A stretch of 14,911 bases of DNA from Sulfurovum sp. (GCA_026985755.1 JALSPX010000080.1:1-14911), one strand, 5' to 3'. Counted from the first letter of the stretch, positions 6,864 through 13,788 are shown. Notes: a model not told the origin generated them from the letters alone. Translations and numbers: made by a program.

Positions 6864-7095
6864 AGATAGAATAGTAACATACTTTCATTAGAGGTGCCCT
6901 ATAGAATAAAATTATTAGGTTTCTATAAATTATATTTATTGCTTTATACACTTATAATGTTTAACTATTTATTATTTTATGTGTAAATACATAAGTATTT
7001 TTTATAAAATAACTTAAAAATAATTTTTTTAATAATTTTTTAACTAAAGTTTTCTTACAATTAATAGAATCAACATTTTAACACGAAGGAAAGGT
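6864..7095. promoter_or_regulatory. AT-rich divergent promoter region between transporter and first SQR gene
   Basis: This 232-bp gap is very AT-rich, with long T and A tracts at 6999-7050. Toward the SQR gene, TACAAT (7056-7061) and TAGAAT (7065-7070) are candidate -10 boxes after T-rich DNA, and AAGGAA lies just before the ATG. Toward the transporter, the minus strand holds several TATAAT-like hexamers and none stands out. A short dyad AAATAC-ATAA-GTATTT (6985-7000) could be an operator, but such matches are expected in DNA this AT-rich. No gene was seen. Confidence 0.45.
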
Positions 7096-8571
7096 ATGGC
7101 ACGATTAATAGTAATGGGTGGTGGCGTCTCCGGACACACAGCAGCAACATTTGCCAAAAAATGGCTAGGGAACGAACATGAAGTAGTAGTGGTCACTCCA
7201 AATTCACAATGGAACTGGATTCCATCTAACATTTGGGTAGGTGTGGGACAGATGAATAAAGAAGATGTAGTATTTCCTCTGGCTCCAGTATATGAAAAAG
7301 CTGGGATTGACTACAGACAAGCAAAAGCAATCTCTATTCATCCATATGGAAATAAGCAGAGCGATAAAGAGTATATTACTATAGAATATACAGGTCAAGG
7401 AAAAGAAGGACAAACAGAAGAGCTTACCTATGACTATCTTATCAATGCAACAGGTCCAAAACTCAACTTCGATGCAACACCCGGTTTGGGTGATGGCAAA
7501 GGACAAATGGGAAGCAATACCGTCTCAGTATGTACCGCAGACCATGCTGTACATGCCAATCTTGAACTGCAACAGATTTTTGAAAAAGCCAAAAAAGGTG
7601 AAAGACAAAAAATCCTTGTAGGTACAGGTCATGGTATGTGTACCTGTCAAGGTGCTGCATTTGAATATATCTTCAATATTGAGCATGAAGCGAAAAAGGC
7701 AGGTGTGCGAGATATGTTAGATATCAAATGGATTTCCAATGAATCATTCTTGGGTGACTTTGGTATGGGTGGACTTCATATGAAAGTTGGTGGATATGTC
7801 GTCTCATCTAAACTTTTTGCAGAATCACTCTTTTCAGAAAGAGATGTACCATGGTTGATAGGTGCACATGTATCCAAAGTAGAAAAAGGAAAAGCACACT
7901 ATGAACTATTAGATGGCACAACAGGTGTTGAAGAGTTTGACTTTGCAATGCTTATCCCTCCATTTGCTGGTGTTGGCTTCAAAGCATATGACAAAGAAGG
8001 TGAGGATATGACAGATGTCATCTTCGCTCCAAATGGATTTATGAAAGTCGATGCGAAATATGATGCAGGTGCGTATGAAAACTGGAAAGCATCTGATTGG
8101 CCTAGAACCTATCAAAACCCAACATTTAAAAATATGTTCGCATGTGGTATTGCTTTTGCCCCTCCACATCTTATCTCAAAACCTGCATCATCTGTCAATG
8201 GTACACCGATTAACCCTACGCCACCTAGAACAGGTATGCCATCAGGTATCATTGGTAAAGCAGTCGCTCACTCTGTATGCGACATGATCAAAAATGGTGC
8301 TGAGAATGCACACCTTCATGAGGCCTCTATGGCAGAGATGGGTGCAGCATGTGTGGCATCTGCAGGTAAAGGACTTACCACAGGTACAGCAGCAGCGATG
8401 ACTGTATACCCTGTAGTACCTGACTTTGAAAAGTACCCAGGTACAGGTAGAGATACAGACTATACCTTCGGTGAAATCGGTCTTGCAGGACACTGGATTA
8501 AACATATCTTACACCACCTGTTTATCTACAAAGCAAAACTCAAGCCAGGCTGGACGCTTATTCCTGAATAA
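7096..8571 (+). CDS. Sulfide:quinone oxidoreductase-family flavoprotein, no signal peptide (subtype not assigned)
   Basis: 491 residues. It opens directly with the FAD-binding Rossmann motif VMGGGVSGHTAA (6-17) and has a second strand ending YDYLINATGPKLN (112-124). The centre carries GTGHGMCTCQGAAFEY (176-191, cysteines 182 and 184), matching the position where SQRs have a redox-active cysteine. Cys350 lies in NMFACGIAFAPP, where many relatives have the FAD-contacting GIGD; the aspartate is absent here. The C-terminus has an amphipathic stretch (GLAGHWIKHILHHLFIYKAK) suited to monotopic membrane attachment. SQRs oxidise sulfide to polysulfide/sulfur and reduce quinone at the periplasmic face of the inner membrane. 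AAGGAA precedes the ATG. Type III/IV-like SQR seems most likely; another quinone-linked flavoprotein of the family is possible. Confidence 0.8.
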   Translation: MARLIVMGGGVSGHTAATFAKKWLGNEHEVVVVTPNSQWNWIPSNIWVGVGQMNKEDVVFPLAPVYEKAGIDYRQAKAISIHPYGNKQSDKEYITIEYTGQGKEGQTEELTYDYLINATGPKLNFDATPGLGDGKGQMGSNTVSVCTADHAVHANLELQQIFEKAKKGERQKILVGTGHGMCTCQGAAFEYIFNIEHEAKKAGVRDMLDIKWISNESFLGDFGMGGLHMKVGGYVVSSKLFAESLFSERDVPWLIGAHVSKVEKGKAHYELLDGTTGVEEFDFAMLIPPFAGVGFKAYDKEGEDMTDVIFAPNGFMKVDAKYDAGAYENWKASDWPRTYQNPTFKNMFACGIAFAPPHLISKPASSVNGTPINPTPPRTGMPSGIIGKAVAHSVCDMIKNGAENAHLHEASMAEMGAACVASAGKGLTTGTAAAMTVYPVVPDFEKYPGTGRDTDYTFGEIGLAGHWIKHILHHLFIYKAKLKPGWTLIPE

Positions 8572-8597
8572 GCTTAACTTAAAATAATATATTAAAA

Positions 8598-8601
8598 GGA
8601 G
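8598..8601 (+). promoter_or_regulatory. Shine-Dalgarno site of the 54-aa small gene
   Basis: GGAG within AAAAGGAGATACA, 5 nt before the ATG at 8607. This is as strong a site as any in the window and is the main reason for calling the short gene. Confidence 0.7.
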
Positions 8602-8606
8602 ATACA

Positions 8607-8771
8607 ATGGCAAAAAAAGAAGAAGAAAACTTTGCAAAAAAAGATCAATTCACACTCACCATGATTCCTAGTGGGTTTGCTAGAAAAATGAGAACGTGTG
8701 TCATTTGGCAATTCATCAGATTCATTGCAATTAACATTAAAATGTTGGTTGTTGTGAGTAAAAGTCACTAA
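8607..8771 (+). CDS. Small basic/hydrophobic protein, 54 aa, directly downstream of the first SQR
   Basis: Not a family I can name. The 54-residue product has a charged head (MAKKEEENFAKKDQF), a middle with PSGFARKMRTC, and a hydrophobic C-terminal half (VIWQFIRFIAINIKMLVVV) ending in SKSH. That half could be a single membrane helix or an amphipathic helix lying on the membrane; arginine and lysine inside it favour the latter. A strong GGAG site 5 nt before the ATG, a position 35 nt after the SQR stop, and a stem-loop 8 nt after its own stop make a two-gene unit. It may be a small partner or membrane anchor of the SQR. One cysteine (Cys31) is present. Confidence 0.65.
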   Translation: MAKKEEENFAKKDQFTLTMIPSGFARKMRTCVIWQFIRFIAINIKMLVVVSKSH

Positions 8772-8779
8772 AACCATAC

Positions 8780-8800
8780 AGGAGCTTTCATGCTCCTTTG
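8780..8800 (+). terminator. Weak intrinsic-terminator-like hairpin after the SQR/small-protein unit
   Basis: AGGAGC (8780-8785), loop TTTCAT, GCTCCT (8792-8797), then TTGGCTTTC. The stem has 6 bp and the U-run is broken, so read-through into the next gene is likely. Confidence 0.45.
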
Positions 8801-8876
8801 GCTTTCAAATATTTTTTAAAATTAATCCTTTTGTTCTTTAACTTTAACAAGTATTTATCCCAAGGAGTGTCATGTC

Positions 8877-9695
8877 ATGGTACAAAACATTAAATATTAT
8901 CCAGATGCATCTATCAATATTAATGCGGGACCTGTAAGAAGCTTCAAAGAGAGTTATACAGATATGCTTACAGATATCATAGATACTATGAAAGCGCATA
9001 ATTTAGAAGCATTAAGTGCCATTCAAATAGGCTACGCATATCAGCTTATGGTCATTAAAGAAGAGAATATCTATCATGCCTATGCAAACCCTAGAATCAT
9101 CACACAAACCAATCCTTTTGACTCTACAGAAGAGAGCATCTATTTTAAAAACCACCCTATTACCGTTAAACGCTATAAAACCCTTAGCATTATTTATGAT
9201 GATCCACATGGTGAGATGAAACATAAGACAATTGACAACAAACAAGAAGCCGCAACCTTCCAAAGAAAACTAGATTATCTTTTTAATACCACACTACTTG
9301 ATAGACTCAACCCCAATCAAAAAGAACAAGCGATACAAGCTTTAGCCGGCAAAGGAATCATGCCTGATACCACAGAAGACTACTGCCCTCCTGTTAGTAA
9401 AAAAGAGTATTTTGTAAGTGTTACTGATAAATTACTGTTTTTTATGCTTGTTTCTCTTTTTTTGCCACTGTTTGGCATCTCCAAAGAGACCCTGGAGAGT
9501 TGGTACCTCTATGATAAGTTTGCCTTTCCTATCAGCCTATTGCTCATGGTAGGCTTTTTCTTTTATGCCCAATATGAAGCCAAACAGTATAAACAGTGTA
9601 CTTCATGTCAAATAGGCAACAATATTGGAGTTATCGTTAAAAGAGTAGCTATCGCTACAGCCTTAGCAATCTCAAGCTACTTTATTTTAGGGTAG
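8877..9695 (+). CDS. Membrane-anchored peptide-deformylase homologue lacking the catalytic residues
   Basis: 272 residues. Residues 1-145 follow the peptide-deformylase layout: ALSAIQIG (45-52) at motif 1 (family GLAAxQIG), NPRII (71-75), ESIYF (86-90) at motif 2 (family EGCLS), VKRYKTLSIIYDDPHGE (97-113), and QRKLDYLFNTTLLDRL (129-144) at motif 3 (family QHExDHLxGxLxxDRL). All catalytic features are gone: the motif 2 cysteine is missing, and both histidines and the glutamate of HExxH are Arg, Lys and Tyr. It therefore cannot bind metal as PDF does. Residues about 184-270 add three hydrophobic segments (184-200, 213-231, 250-270) with CTSC (241-244) between the last two. AAGGAG lies 9 nt before the ATG. 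The gene has no frameshift, which argues for a kept non-enzymatic role, such as binding N-termini at the membrane. Confidence 0.75.
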   Translation: MVQNIKYYPDASININAGPVRSFKESYTDMLTDIIDTMKAHNLEALSAIQIGYAYQLMVIKEENIYHAYANPRIITQTNPFDSTEESIYFKNHPITVKRYKTLSIIYDDPHGEMKHKTIDNKQEAATFQRKLDYLFNTTLLDRLNPNQKEQAIQALAGKGIMPDTTEDYCPPVSKKEYFVSVTDKLLFFMLVSLFLPLFGISKETLESWYLYDKFAFPISLLLMVGFFFYAQYEAKQYKQCTSCQIGNNIGVIVKRVAIATALAISSYFILG

Positions 9696-9906
9696 ATTTT
9701 TGTGTAACTAATAATGGTAACATCCCAAAATACGACAATGTTCCAAAAGCCTGATCAATCTTTACATCAGGCTTAATCTCAACTATCATCGCTTTAATCA
9801 CTTCATCACTCAAATCACCCAAATACTCACCCTCACCATGGTCTTCTTTATAAAGCTTTACCAAACGGTGTGTGGGTTTGTTTTCTTCGTGTTTCCATAT
9901 AGTCAT
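9682..9906 (-). CDS. Hypothetical protein, 74 aa, convergent with the deformylase-like gene
   Basis: I do not recognise this protein. It is soluble, mixed-charge, and has no cysteine or membrane segment; the only notable stretch is HGEGEYLGDLSDEVIKAMIVE. The 3' end overlaps the end of the deformylase-like gene by 14 nt, tail to tail. Upstream on the minus strand are AAGGA about 10 nt before the ATG and a TATAAT at 9943-9948, so it has its own promoter-like sequence. That, and the absence of a competing plus-strand frame over 9696-9906, are the reasons for calling it. Confidence 0.6.
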   Translation of the reverse strand: MTIWKHEENKPTHRLVKLYKEDHGEGEYLGDLSDEVIKAMIVEIKPDVKIDQAFGTLSYFGMLPLLVTQKSTLK

Positions 9907-9942
9907 AATCGTACGGTCCTTCTATTTTGGGTTTATAGACTT

Positions 9943-9948
9943 ATTATA
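9943..9948 (-). promoter_or_regulatory. Probable -10 box of the 74-aa hypothetical gene
   Basis: TATAAT on the minus strand, 36 nt upstream of the ATG at 9906. A -35 was not evident. It lies back to back with the SQR promoter at 9966-9995. Confidence 0.4.
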
Positions 9949-9965
9949 CACACAATATATCTATT

Positions 9966-9995
9966 TTGACGTGACAAATAAATCTTTTTTATACT
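9966..9995 (+). promoter_or_regulatory. Sigma-70-type promoter of the Tat-SQR operon
   Basis: TTGACG (9966-9971), an 18-nt spacer, then TATACT (9990-9995) after a T-rich run. This is the clearest two-box promoter in the window. Transcription would begin near 10002, giving a leader of about 58 nt. A second TATAAT at 10037-10042 is too close to the start codon to leave room for the ribosome-binding site. Confidence 0.6.
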
Positions 9996-10059
9996 TTTTA
10001 GACAATTCAAATCTTTTTAATAGTATGCTTCAATATTATAATTATGATAAGGAGAAGTT

Positions 10060-11538
10060 TTGGATAAAAACATTATGTCAAGTAAAGTGGCTTACGAAGC
10101 ACTACATACAAAAGAGGGAATGAGCAGAAGAGATGCACTCAAAGTAATGGGGCTCACAGGTGGAGCAGCTATGATGATGGGAGCACCAACCAAAGTAGAA
10201 GCATCTAGCACAGATAAAGCTGTTAATATTGTAGTCGTAGGTGGAGGTGCTGGTGGTATCATGGCAACAGTACGTTTGAGTAAAGCTGCATCTAATGCAA
10301 AAATTACACTCATCGCACCCAATGAAACACACTTGTATCAACCAGGTCAAGTCTTTATGGCTGCAGGCCTCTATACAGAAAGTGATATACAAAGAAAAAA
10401 TGCAGATTTTATACCAGATAGTGTTAACTGGGTAAAAGATGAAGTAACACATTTTGATCCAGATAATAATAAAGTAACAACAGCTAAAAACGGCGATATC
10501 TCTTATGATTATTTAGTCGTTGCTACAGGACTTGAGTACAACTATGAAGGTATCGAAGGCATGAGCAAAGATCTAGTAGGCCAGCATGGTATCTCATCTG
10601 TGTATCTCAATGATCCTGTAGCAGGTACTGCTAGAGGTGGTGTAGCCACTGCACAATGGTTTAAAGATATGAGAAAAGCAGCCGAATCTGCCTCTCCTGA
10701 AAAACCTATCCAAGTCATCTGTACACAGCCAGATACGCCTATCAAATGTGGTGGTGCTCCACAAAAAATACTTTACCTAAGTGATGATAACCTCAGAGGT
10801 AACGGACCAGATGGTGGTGAAGATGTAAGTAAAAATGCAACATTTAACTTCTGTAAAAAAGGAACAACTCTTTTTGGTGTACCTGCTTACAATAAAACAT
10901 TGGTAGAAGAAGTGACACCAATGTATGGTAATATTACAGATAAATGGGATCATGTTCTACGTAAAATAGATGCAGAAAACAAAATAGCTACATTTGAGCA
11001 TAAAGTGCAAAAAAAAGGTGCCTATGATGAGGATCTTGAAGAGTATGAAATGATTACAACTACAGAGATGGTTGAAATGAAGTATGACTTTATTCATATT
11101 GTACCACCAATGAGACCCACAACAGTAGTAGCAAACTCTAAATTAGGTATCACAAAAGGTAGTGGTAAAGGTTGGCTAGAAGTTGATTTTGATACACTCC
11201 AACATCTTAGATATCCAAATGTATTTGGTATTGGAGATATTCTTGGTGTACCAAAAGGCAAAACAGGTGGTTCAGCAAGACACCACGGACCTATACTTGT
11301 AGATAATCTCATCTCCGTCATCGAAGGTAAAAAACCTACAGAAAAATTTGATGGGTATACCGTATGTCCTCTTAAAACCCAATATGGTGAAATCATGCTA
11401 GCAGAGTTTGATTATGAAGGCATTGCACCATCATTCCCTATACTTGATCCAAGTCGTCCAAGATGGATGTGGTGGGCATTTGACCTCTATATATTAAAAA
11501 CACTGTATTGGCAACTTATGATGAGGGGCTTGATGTAG
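10060..11538 (+). CDS. sqr: Sulfide:quinone oxidoreductase with twin-arginine (Tat) signal
   Basis: 492 residues from a TTG start, with AAGGAG 5 nt upstream; the next ATG (10075) has no site at a workable distance, so TTG is preferred. Residues 22-28 read SRRDALK, a Tat motif, followed by a hydrophobic GLTGGAAMMMG and VEAS, so folded export with bound FAD is expected. The FAD Rossmann loop is VVVGGGAGGIMA (58-69) and the second FAD contact is VFGIGD (388-393). Cysteines in TPIKCGGAPQK (Cys230) and YTVCPLKT (Cys436) match the redox pair of SQRs, with Cys221 nearby as a third. The C-terminus (GEIMLAEFDYEG, then PRWMWW, DLYILKTLYW, MMRGL) is the amphipathic membrane-binding end seen in SQRs. It should oxidise sulfide and reduce quinone at the periplasmic membrane face. 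Subtype (II- or VI-like) is not settled. Confidence 0.88.
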   Translation: MDKNIMSSKVAYEALHTKEGMSRRDALKVMGLTGGAAMMMGAPTKVEASSTDKAVNIVVVGGGAGGIMATVRLSKAASNAKITLIAPNETHLYQPGQVFMAAGLYTESDIQRKNADFIPDSVNWVKDEVTHFDPDNNKVTTAKNGDISYDYLVVATGLEYNYEGIEGMSKDLVGQHGISSVYLNDPVAGTARGGVATAQWFKDMRKAAESASPEKPIQVICTQPDTPIKCGGAPQKILYLSDDNLRGNGPDGGEDVSKNATFNFCKKGTTLFGVPAYNKTLVEEVTPMYGNITDKWDHVLRKIDAENKIATFEHKVQKKGAYDEDLEEYEMITTTEMVEMKYDFIHIVPPMRPTTVVANSKLGITKGSGKGWLEVDFDTLQHLRYPNVFGIGDILGVPKGKTGGSARHHGPILVDNLISVIEGKKPTEKFDGYTVCPLKTQYGEIMLAEFDYEGIAPSFPILDPSRPRWMWWAFDLYILKTLYWQLMMRGLM

Positions 11539-11777
11539 TGAGAACCATGCAAAAAGAGGGAATATTCTTTTTTATACTTTTTCTCTTTTTAGCCATTGGT
11601 ATGCATTTTGATGCATGGATGCATTATCCTATAAAACATATTCACAATCTAGACAGTAGTTCTTTGGGAGTATGGCATCCACTCTTTATTACATTTATTA
11701 TATATCTACTTATAGGGATAGGAAGAAGTGTAATACTTTTATGGAAAAAATTAAAAAACAAAGGAAAAAATAGATGA
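11538..11777 (+). CDS. Small two-helix membrane protein between SQR and the DUF3373 gene
   Basis: The start chosen is GTG 11538, which overlaps the SQR stop as TAGTG and sits 9 nt after GAGGGG; it gives 79 residues. TTG 11508 (89 residues) and ATG 11547 are alternatives, but neither has a good site. The product has two membrane segments (IFFFILFLFLAIGMHFDAWM and PLFITFIIYLLIGIGRSVILL) separated by a loop with HYPIKHIHNLDSSS, and a basic KKLKNKGKNR tail. Histidines at the loop and membrane edge (HFDAWMHY, HIHN) could bind metal or heme, but no family is recognised. The 3' end overlaps the next start by 4 nt (ATGA), so it is translated with its neighbours. Confidence 0.7.
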   Translation: MRTMQKEGIFFFILFLFLAIGMHFDAWMHYPIKHIHNLDSSSLGVWHPLFITFIIYLLIGIGRSVILLWKKLKNKGKNR

Positions 11778-13168
11778 AACTAATCAAATTAAGTGCTATA
11801 GCAATAGTCGCAACTTCCACTATATATGCCAAATCAACACAAGATTTACAAAAACAAGTGGACGAATTACAGACAAACCTTACAGAAATGCAAGAACAAC
11901 TTGACAAAGTACAAGAGCATGATGCAAAAGATAATATTAAATTTACTGTAGATTTTAGATCTGAGTATAACTATATTAATTATGATTATGACAACTACAG
12001 CTTCAAAGATAAAAATGGTGTGCATGATTTTTCTGGTACCAGTGCAGGGAATGATAACCTTATGGCAACAAGACTTTTTCTAAATATGAAATCATCTCCG
12101 ATGGATAAACTCACATTTACAGGTCAGTTGGCGGCATATGGTGTATGGGGTGGACATGCCTATGGATTTGAAGACCCTACACTCAAAGGCTGGAGTACTT
12201 CTTCAAAGGCATCAGACACGCTTTTTAGAATTAGACAGGCATATTTTGTCTACTCTGATGCATTTAGCAATGGGTTACCCTACTCATTTAGTGTAGGAAG
12301 AAGACAATCTACAGATGGTTTTTTAGCAAACCACAGAGAGGGAAATGCTGAACCAGGATCACCACTTGCACATATCACCAATATGGAAGTAGATGGTGCC
12401 ATGATCAAATTGGATTTTGGAAAATATGTAAAAGGTTCATTCATTAAAGCTGTTGTCGGTAGAGCACATACTGGTAATGGTGTTGAAACCATCTATGATA
12501 AAGGTGGCTACAGACCATATGCGATAGAAAATGGAGATGTCAATGAAAATGTAGACTTTCTTGTTTTATTAGGCAACCTTTATGATGATGGTCAACATAA
12601 AGTCATGTTTGAACATGCAAATATTTTTAACACCAAAGGACAAAACCTTTCAACTAAAGCTGTCTCAGCAGATGCTGGAACAGCCTATTTAGATGCTATT
12701 TCTTACCAAATGACTGGCGTGGGTGACATGATTAATGATTTTCTAGATGATACCACACTATTTTTATCCGTTGCAAGAACACAATATAATCCTGATAGCG
12801 GACATCAACTTTTAGGTAGTACAGAGAATGAAGATGGGTATTCCATTTGGGCAGGATTTACTATTCCAGATATGATGACTGAAAAAGGTAAAATTGGATT
12901 TGAATACAACCATGGTTCACAATACTGGACACCTATGACATGGTCAGAAGATAGTGTGATGGGTTCAAAAGTAGCAGTACGGGGTGATGCCTATGAAGCA
13001 TACTGGAACTTTAATCTCATGGGTCTCAAAAATCTTACTGGACAAGTAAGATATACCTATGAACAACATGATTATACTCCAAATATACGATGTTCAGGAT
13101 GGGTAAAACCAGAAGAAGTAGATATCAAAGCACAAAATTTCCGTGCTTTTGTACGCTATCAATATTAA
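11774..13168 (+). CDS. DUF3373-type outer-membrane beta-barrel protein (porin-like)
   Basis: 464 residues. It starts with a Sec signal peptide (MKLIKLSAIAIVATSTIYA, cleavage likely after Ala19), then a coiled coil (about 21-50, heptad leucines in DLQKQVDELQTNLTEMQEQL) and a long region of alternating strands with many aromatic and glycine residues. It ends in FVRYQY, with the C-terminal aromatic typical of BAM-inserted barrels. The body, with RLFLNMKSSPMDKLTFTGQL and FRIRQAYFVYSD, resembles the DUF3373 proteins found in Campylobacterota and some Desulfobacterota, which have no settled function. An N-terminal coiled coil before the barrel is also a feature of Opr-type porins. Operon position after SQR suggests a route for sulfide, polysulfide or sulfur across the outer membrane; this is inference. 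Confidence 0.8.
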   Translation: MKLIKLSAIAIVATSTIYAKSTQDLQKQVDELQTNLTEMQEQLDKVQEHDAKDNIKFTVDFRSEYNYINYDYDNYSFKDKNGVHDFSGTSAGNDNLMATRLFLNMKSSPMDKLTFTGQLAAYGVWGGHAYGFEDPTLKGWSTSSKASDTLFRIRQAYFVYSDAFSNGLPYSFSVGRRQSTDGFLANHREGNAEPGSPLAHITNMEVDGAMIKLDFGKYVKGSFIKAVVGRAHTGNGVETIYDKGGYRPYAIENGDVNENVDFLVLLGNLYDDGQHKVMFEHANIFNTKGQNLSTKAVSADAGTAYLDAISYQMTGVGDMINDFLDDTTLFLSVARTQYNPDSGHQLLGSTENEDGYSIWAGFTIPDMMTEKGKIGFEYNHGSQYWTPMTWSEDSVMGSKVAVRGDAYEAYWNFNLMGLKNLTGQVRYTYEQHDYTPNIRCSGWVKPEEVDIKAQNFRAFVRYQY

Positions 13169-13189
13169 GAAAAGATAAACATAAAACTT

Positions 13190-13218
13190 GTTAAACTTAT
13201 CATAATTATAAGTTTAAC
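13190..13218. promoter_or_regulatory. Perfect 11-bp dyad upstream of the cytochrome-like gene
   Basis: GTTAAACTTAT (13190-13200) and its exact complement ATAAGTTTAAC (13208-13218) flank CATAATT. It begins 21 bp after the DUF3373 stop and ends 26 bp before the TATAAT at 13245. There is no following U-run, so an operator is at least as likely as a terminator. Confidence 0.5.
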
Positions 13219-13244
13219 CTCACAATAAGTTCACAGTTTATAAC

Positions 13245-13250
13245 TATAAT
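13245..13250 (+). promoter_or_regulatory. Probable -10 box of the cytochrome-like gene
   Basis: TATAAT, 26 nt before the ATG at 13277, with AAAGGAA between. It suggests the gene can be expressed independently of the SQR operon. Confidence 0.5.
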
Positions 13251-13276
13251 TTAATACACAAATACAAAGGAATACA

Positions 13277-13606
13277 ATGAGAAAAATAACAACATTAGCA
13301 CTAGCAGCACTATTAGGATTGGCTTTAGTAAGTACAACAGCATCTGCAGATCAAGCAAAAGGTAAGAGAGTTTACCAAAAATTTATGAAAGATGATTGTG
13401 GTAAAACAGGTGGAGCAGTCTCAGGTAAACATACACAAAAAGAGTGGAAGAAATTAACAGGTGATGCCTTTAAAGCAGAACTTGAAAAAATCTGTCCAAA
13501 AACAAAAGATTTTTTAAATGGTGCAAAATTTAAAAAATTAGAAAATCACCTTCATGACTTTATGTATGAATTTGGTAAAGGTAGTGGTAACATCCCTGCT
13601 TGTTAA
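13277..13606 (+). CDS. Small secreted protein of the Campylobacterota 'cytochrome c-like' family, no heme motif
   Basis: 109 residues with a clear Sec signal peptide (basic MRK, hydrophobic core to residue 18, TTASA before Asp25), leaving about 85 residues in the periplasm. The mature part starts KGKRVYQKFMKDDCG, and its tail DFMYEFGKGSGNIPAC is the feature I associate with proteins called 'cytochrome c' in Sulfurimonas and relatives. There is no CxxCH: the cysteines are at 41, 73 and 109, well apart, so no covalent heme site of the normal kind exists. The mature part is rich in lysine and could be a small electron-transfer or binding protein, possibly disulfide-linked. AAAGGAA precedes the ATG. 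Position after SQR and DUF3373 suggests a periplasmic sulfur-metabolism role. Confidence 0.75.
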   Translation: MRKITTLALAALLGLALVSTTASADQAKGKRVYQKFMKDDCGKTGGAVSGKHTQKEWKKLTGDAFKAELEKICPKTKDFLNGAKFKKLENHLHDFMYEFGKGSGNIPAC

Positions 13607-13625
13607 GCCTACATACTAACCCCTA

Positions 13626-13650
13626 AGAGAGCTTTTCTATAAAGCTCTCT
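13626..13650 (+). terminator. Stem-loop terminator after the cytochrome-like gene
   Basis: AGAGAGCTTT (13626-13635), loop TCTAT, AAAGCTCTCT (13641-13650): a perfect 10-bp stem 19 nt after the stop codon. The U-run after it (AGTTCT) is poor, but the stem is strong and correctly placed. Confidence 0.65.
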
Positions 13651-13788
13651 AGTTCTAAAATTTCATCTGCTAATAAACTTCAAACCCACTAAAATTATAT
13701 CATACAAAAAAATACTATACTATGCAAATAAAATTAGATTTTAAAATGATGGAGACAATATAAAAGTTTTGAAATATTGTGGGGAAAG
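13651..13788. other. Intergenic DNA between convergent transcription units
   Basis: The AT-rich stretch between the two terminator-like hairpins holds no reading frame with a ribosome-binding site and no repeat that I can see. Both flanking units point into it. Confidence 0.5.

Noticed and set aside
6985..7000. AAATAC-ATAA-GTATTT dyad as a definite operator
   Set aside because: A 6-bp AT dyad is expected by chance in DNA this AT-rich; mentioned only within the promoter-region entry.
8592..8777. Minus-strand 61-codon frame after the first SQR
   Set aside because: It is the complement of the plus-strand 54-aa gene, which has a strong ribosome-binding site; the minus frame has none.
10092..10452. 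Minus-strand frames of 76 and 116 codons opposite the Tat-SQR gene
   Set aside because: Antisense to the well-supported SQR; composition is typical of reverse-read coding DNA.
11508..11537. Longer TTG start of the small membrane protein
   Set aside because: It lies well inside the SQR gene with no ribosome-binding site, while GTG 11538 has GAGGGG at good spacing and couples to the SQR stop.
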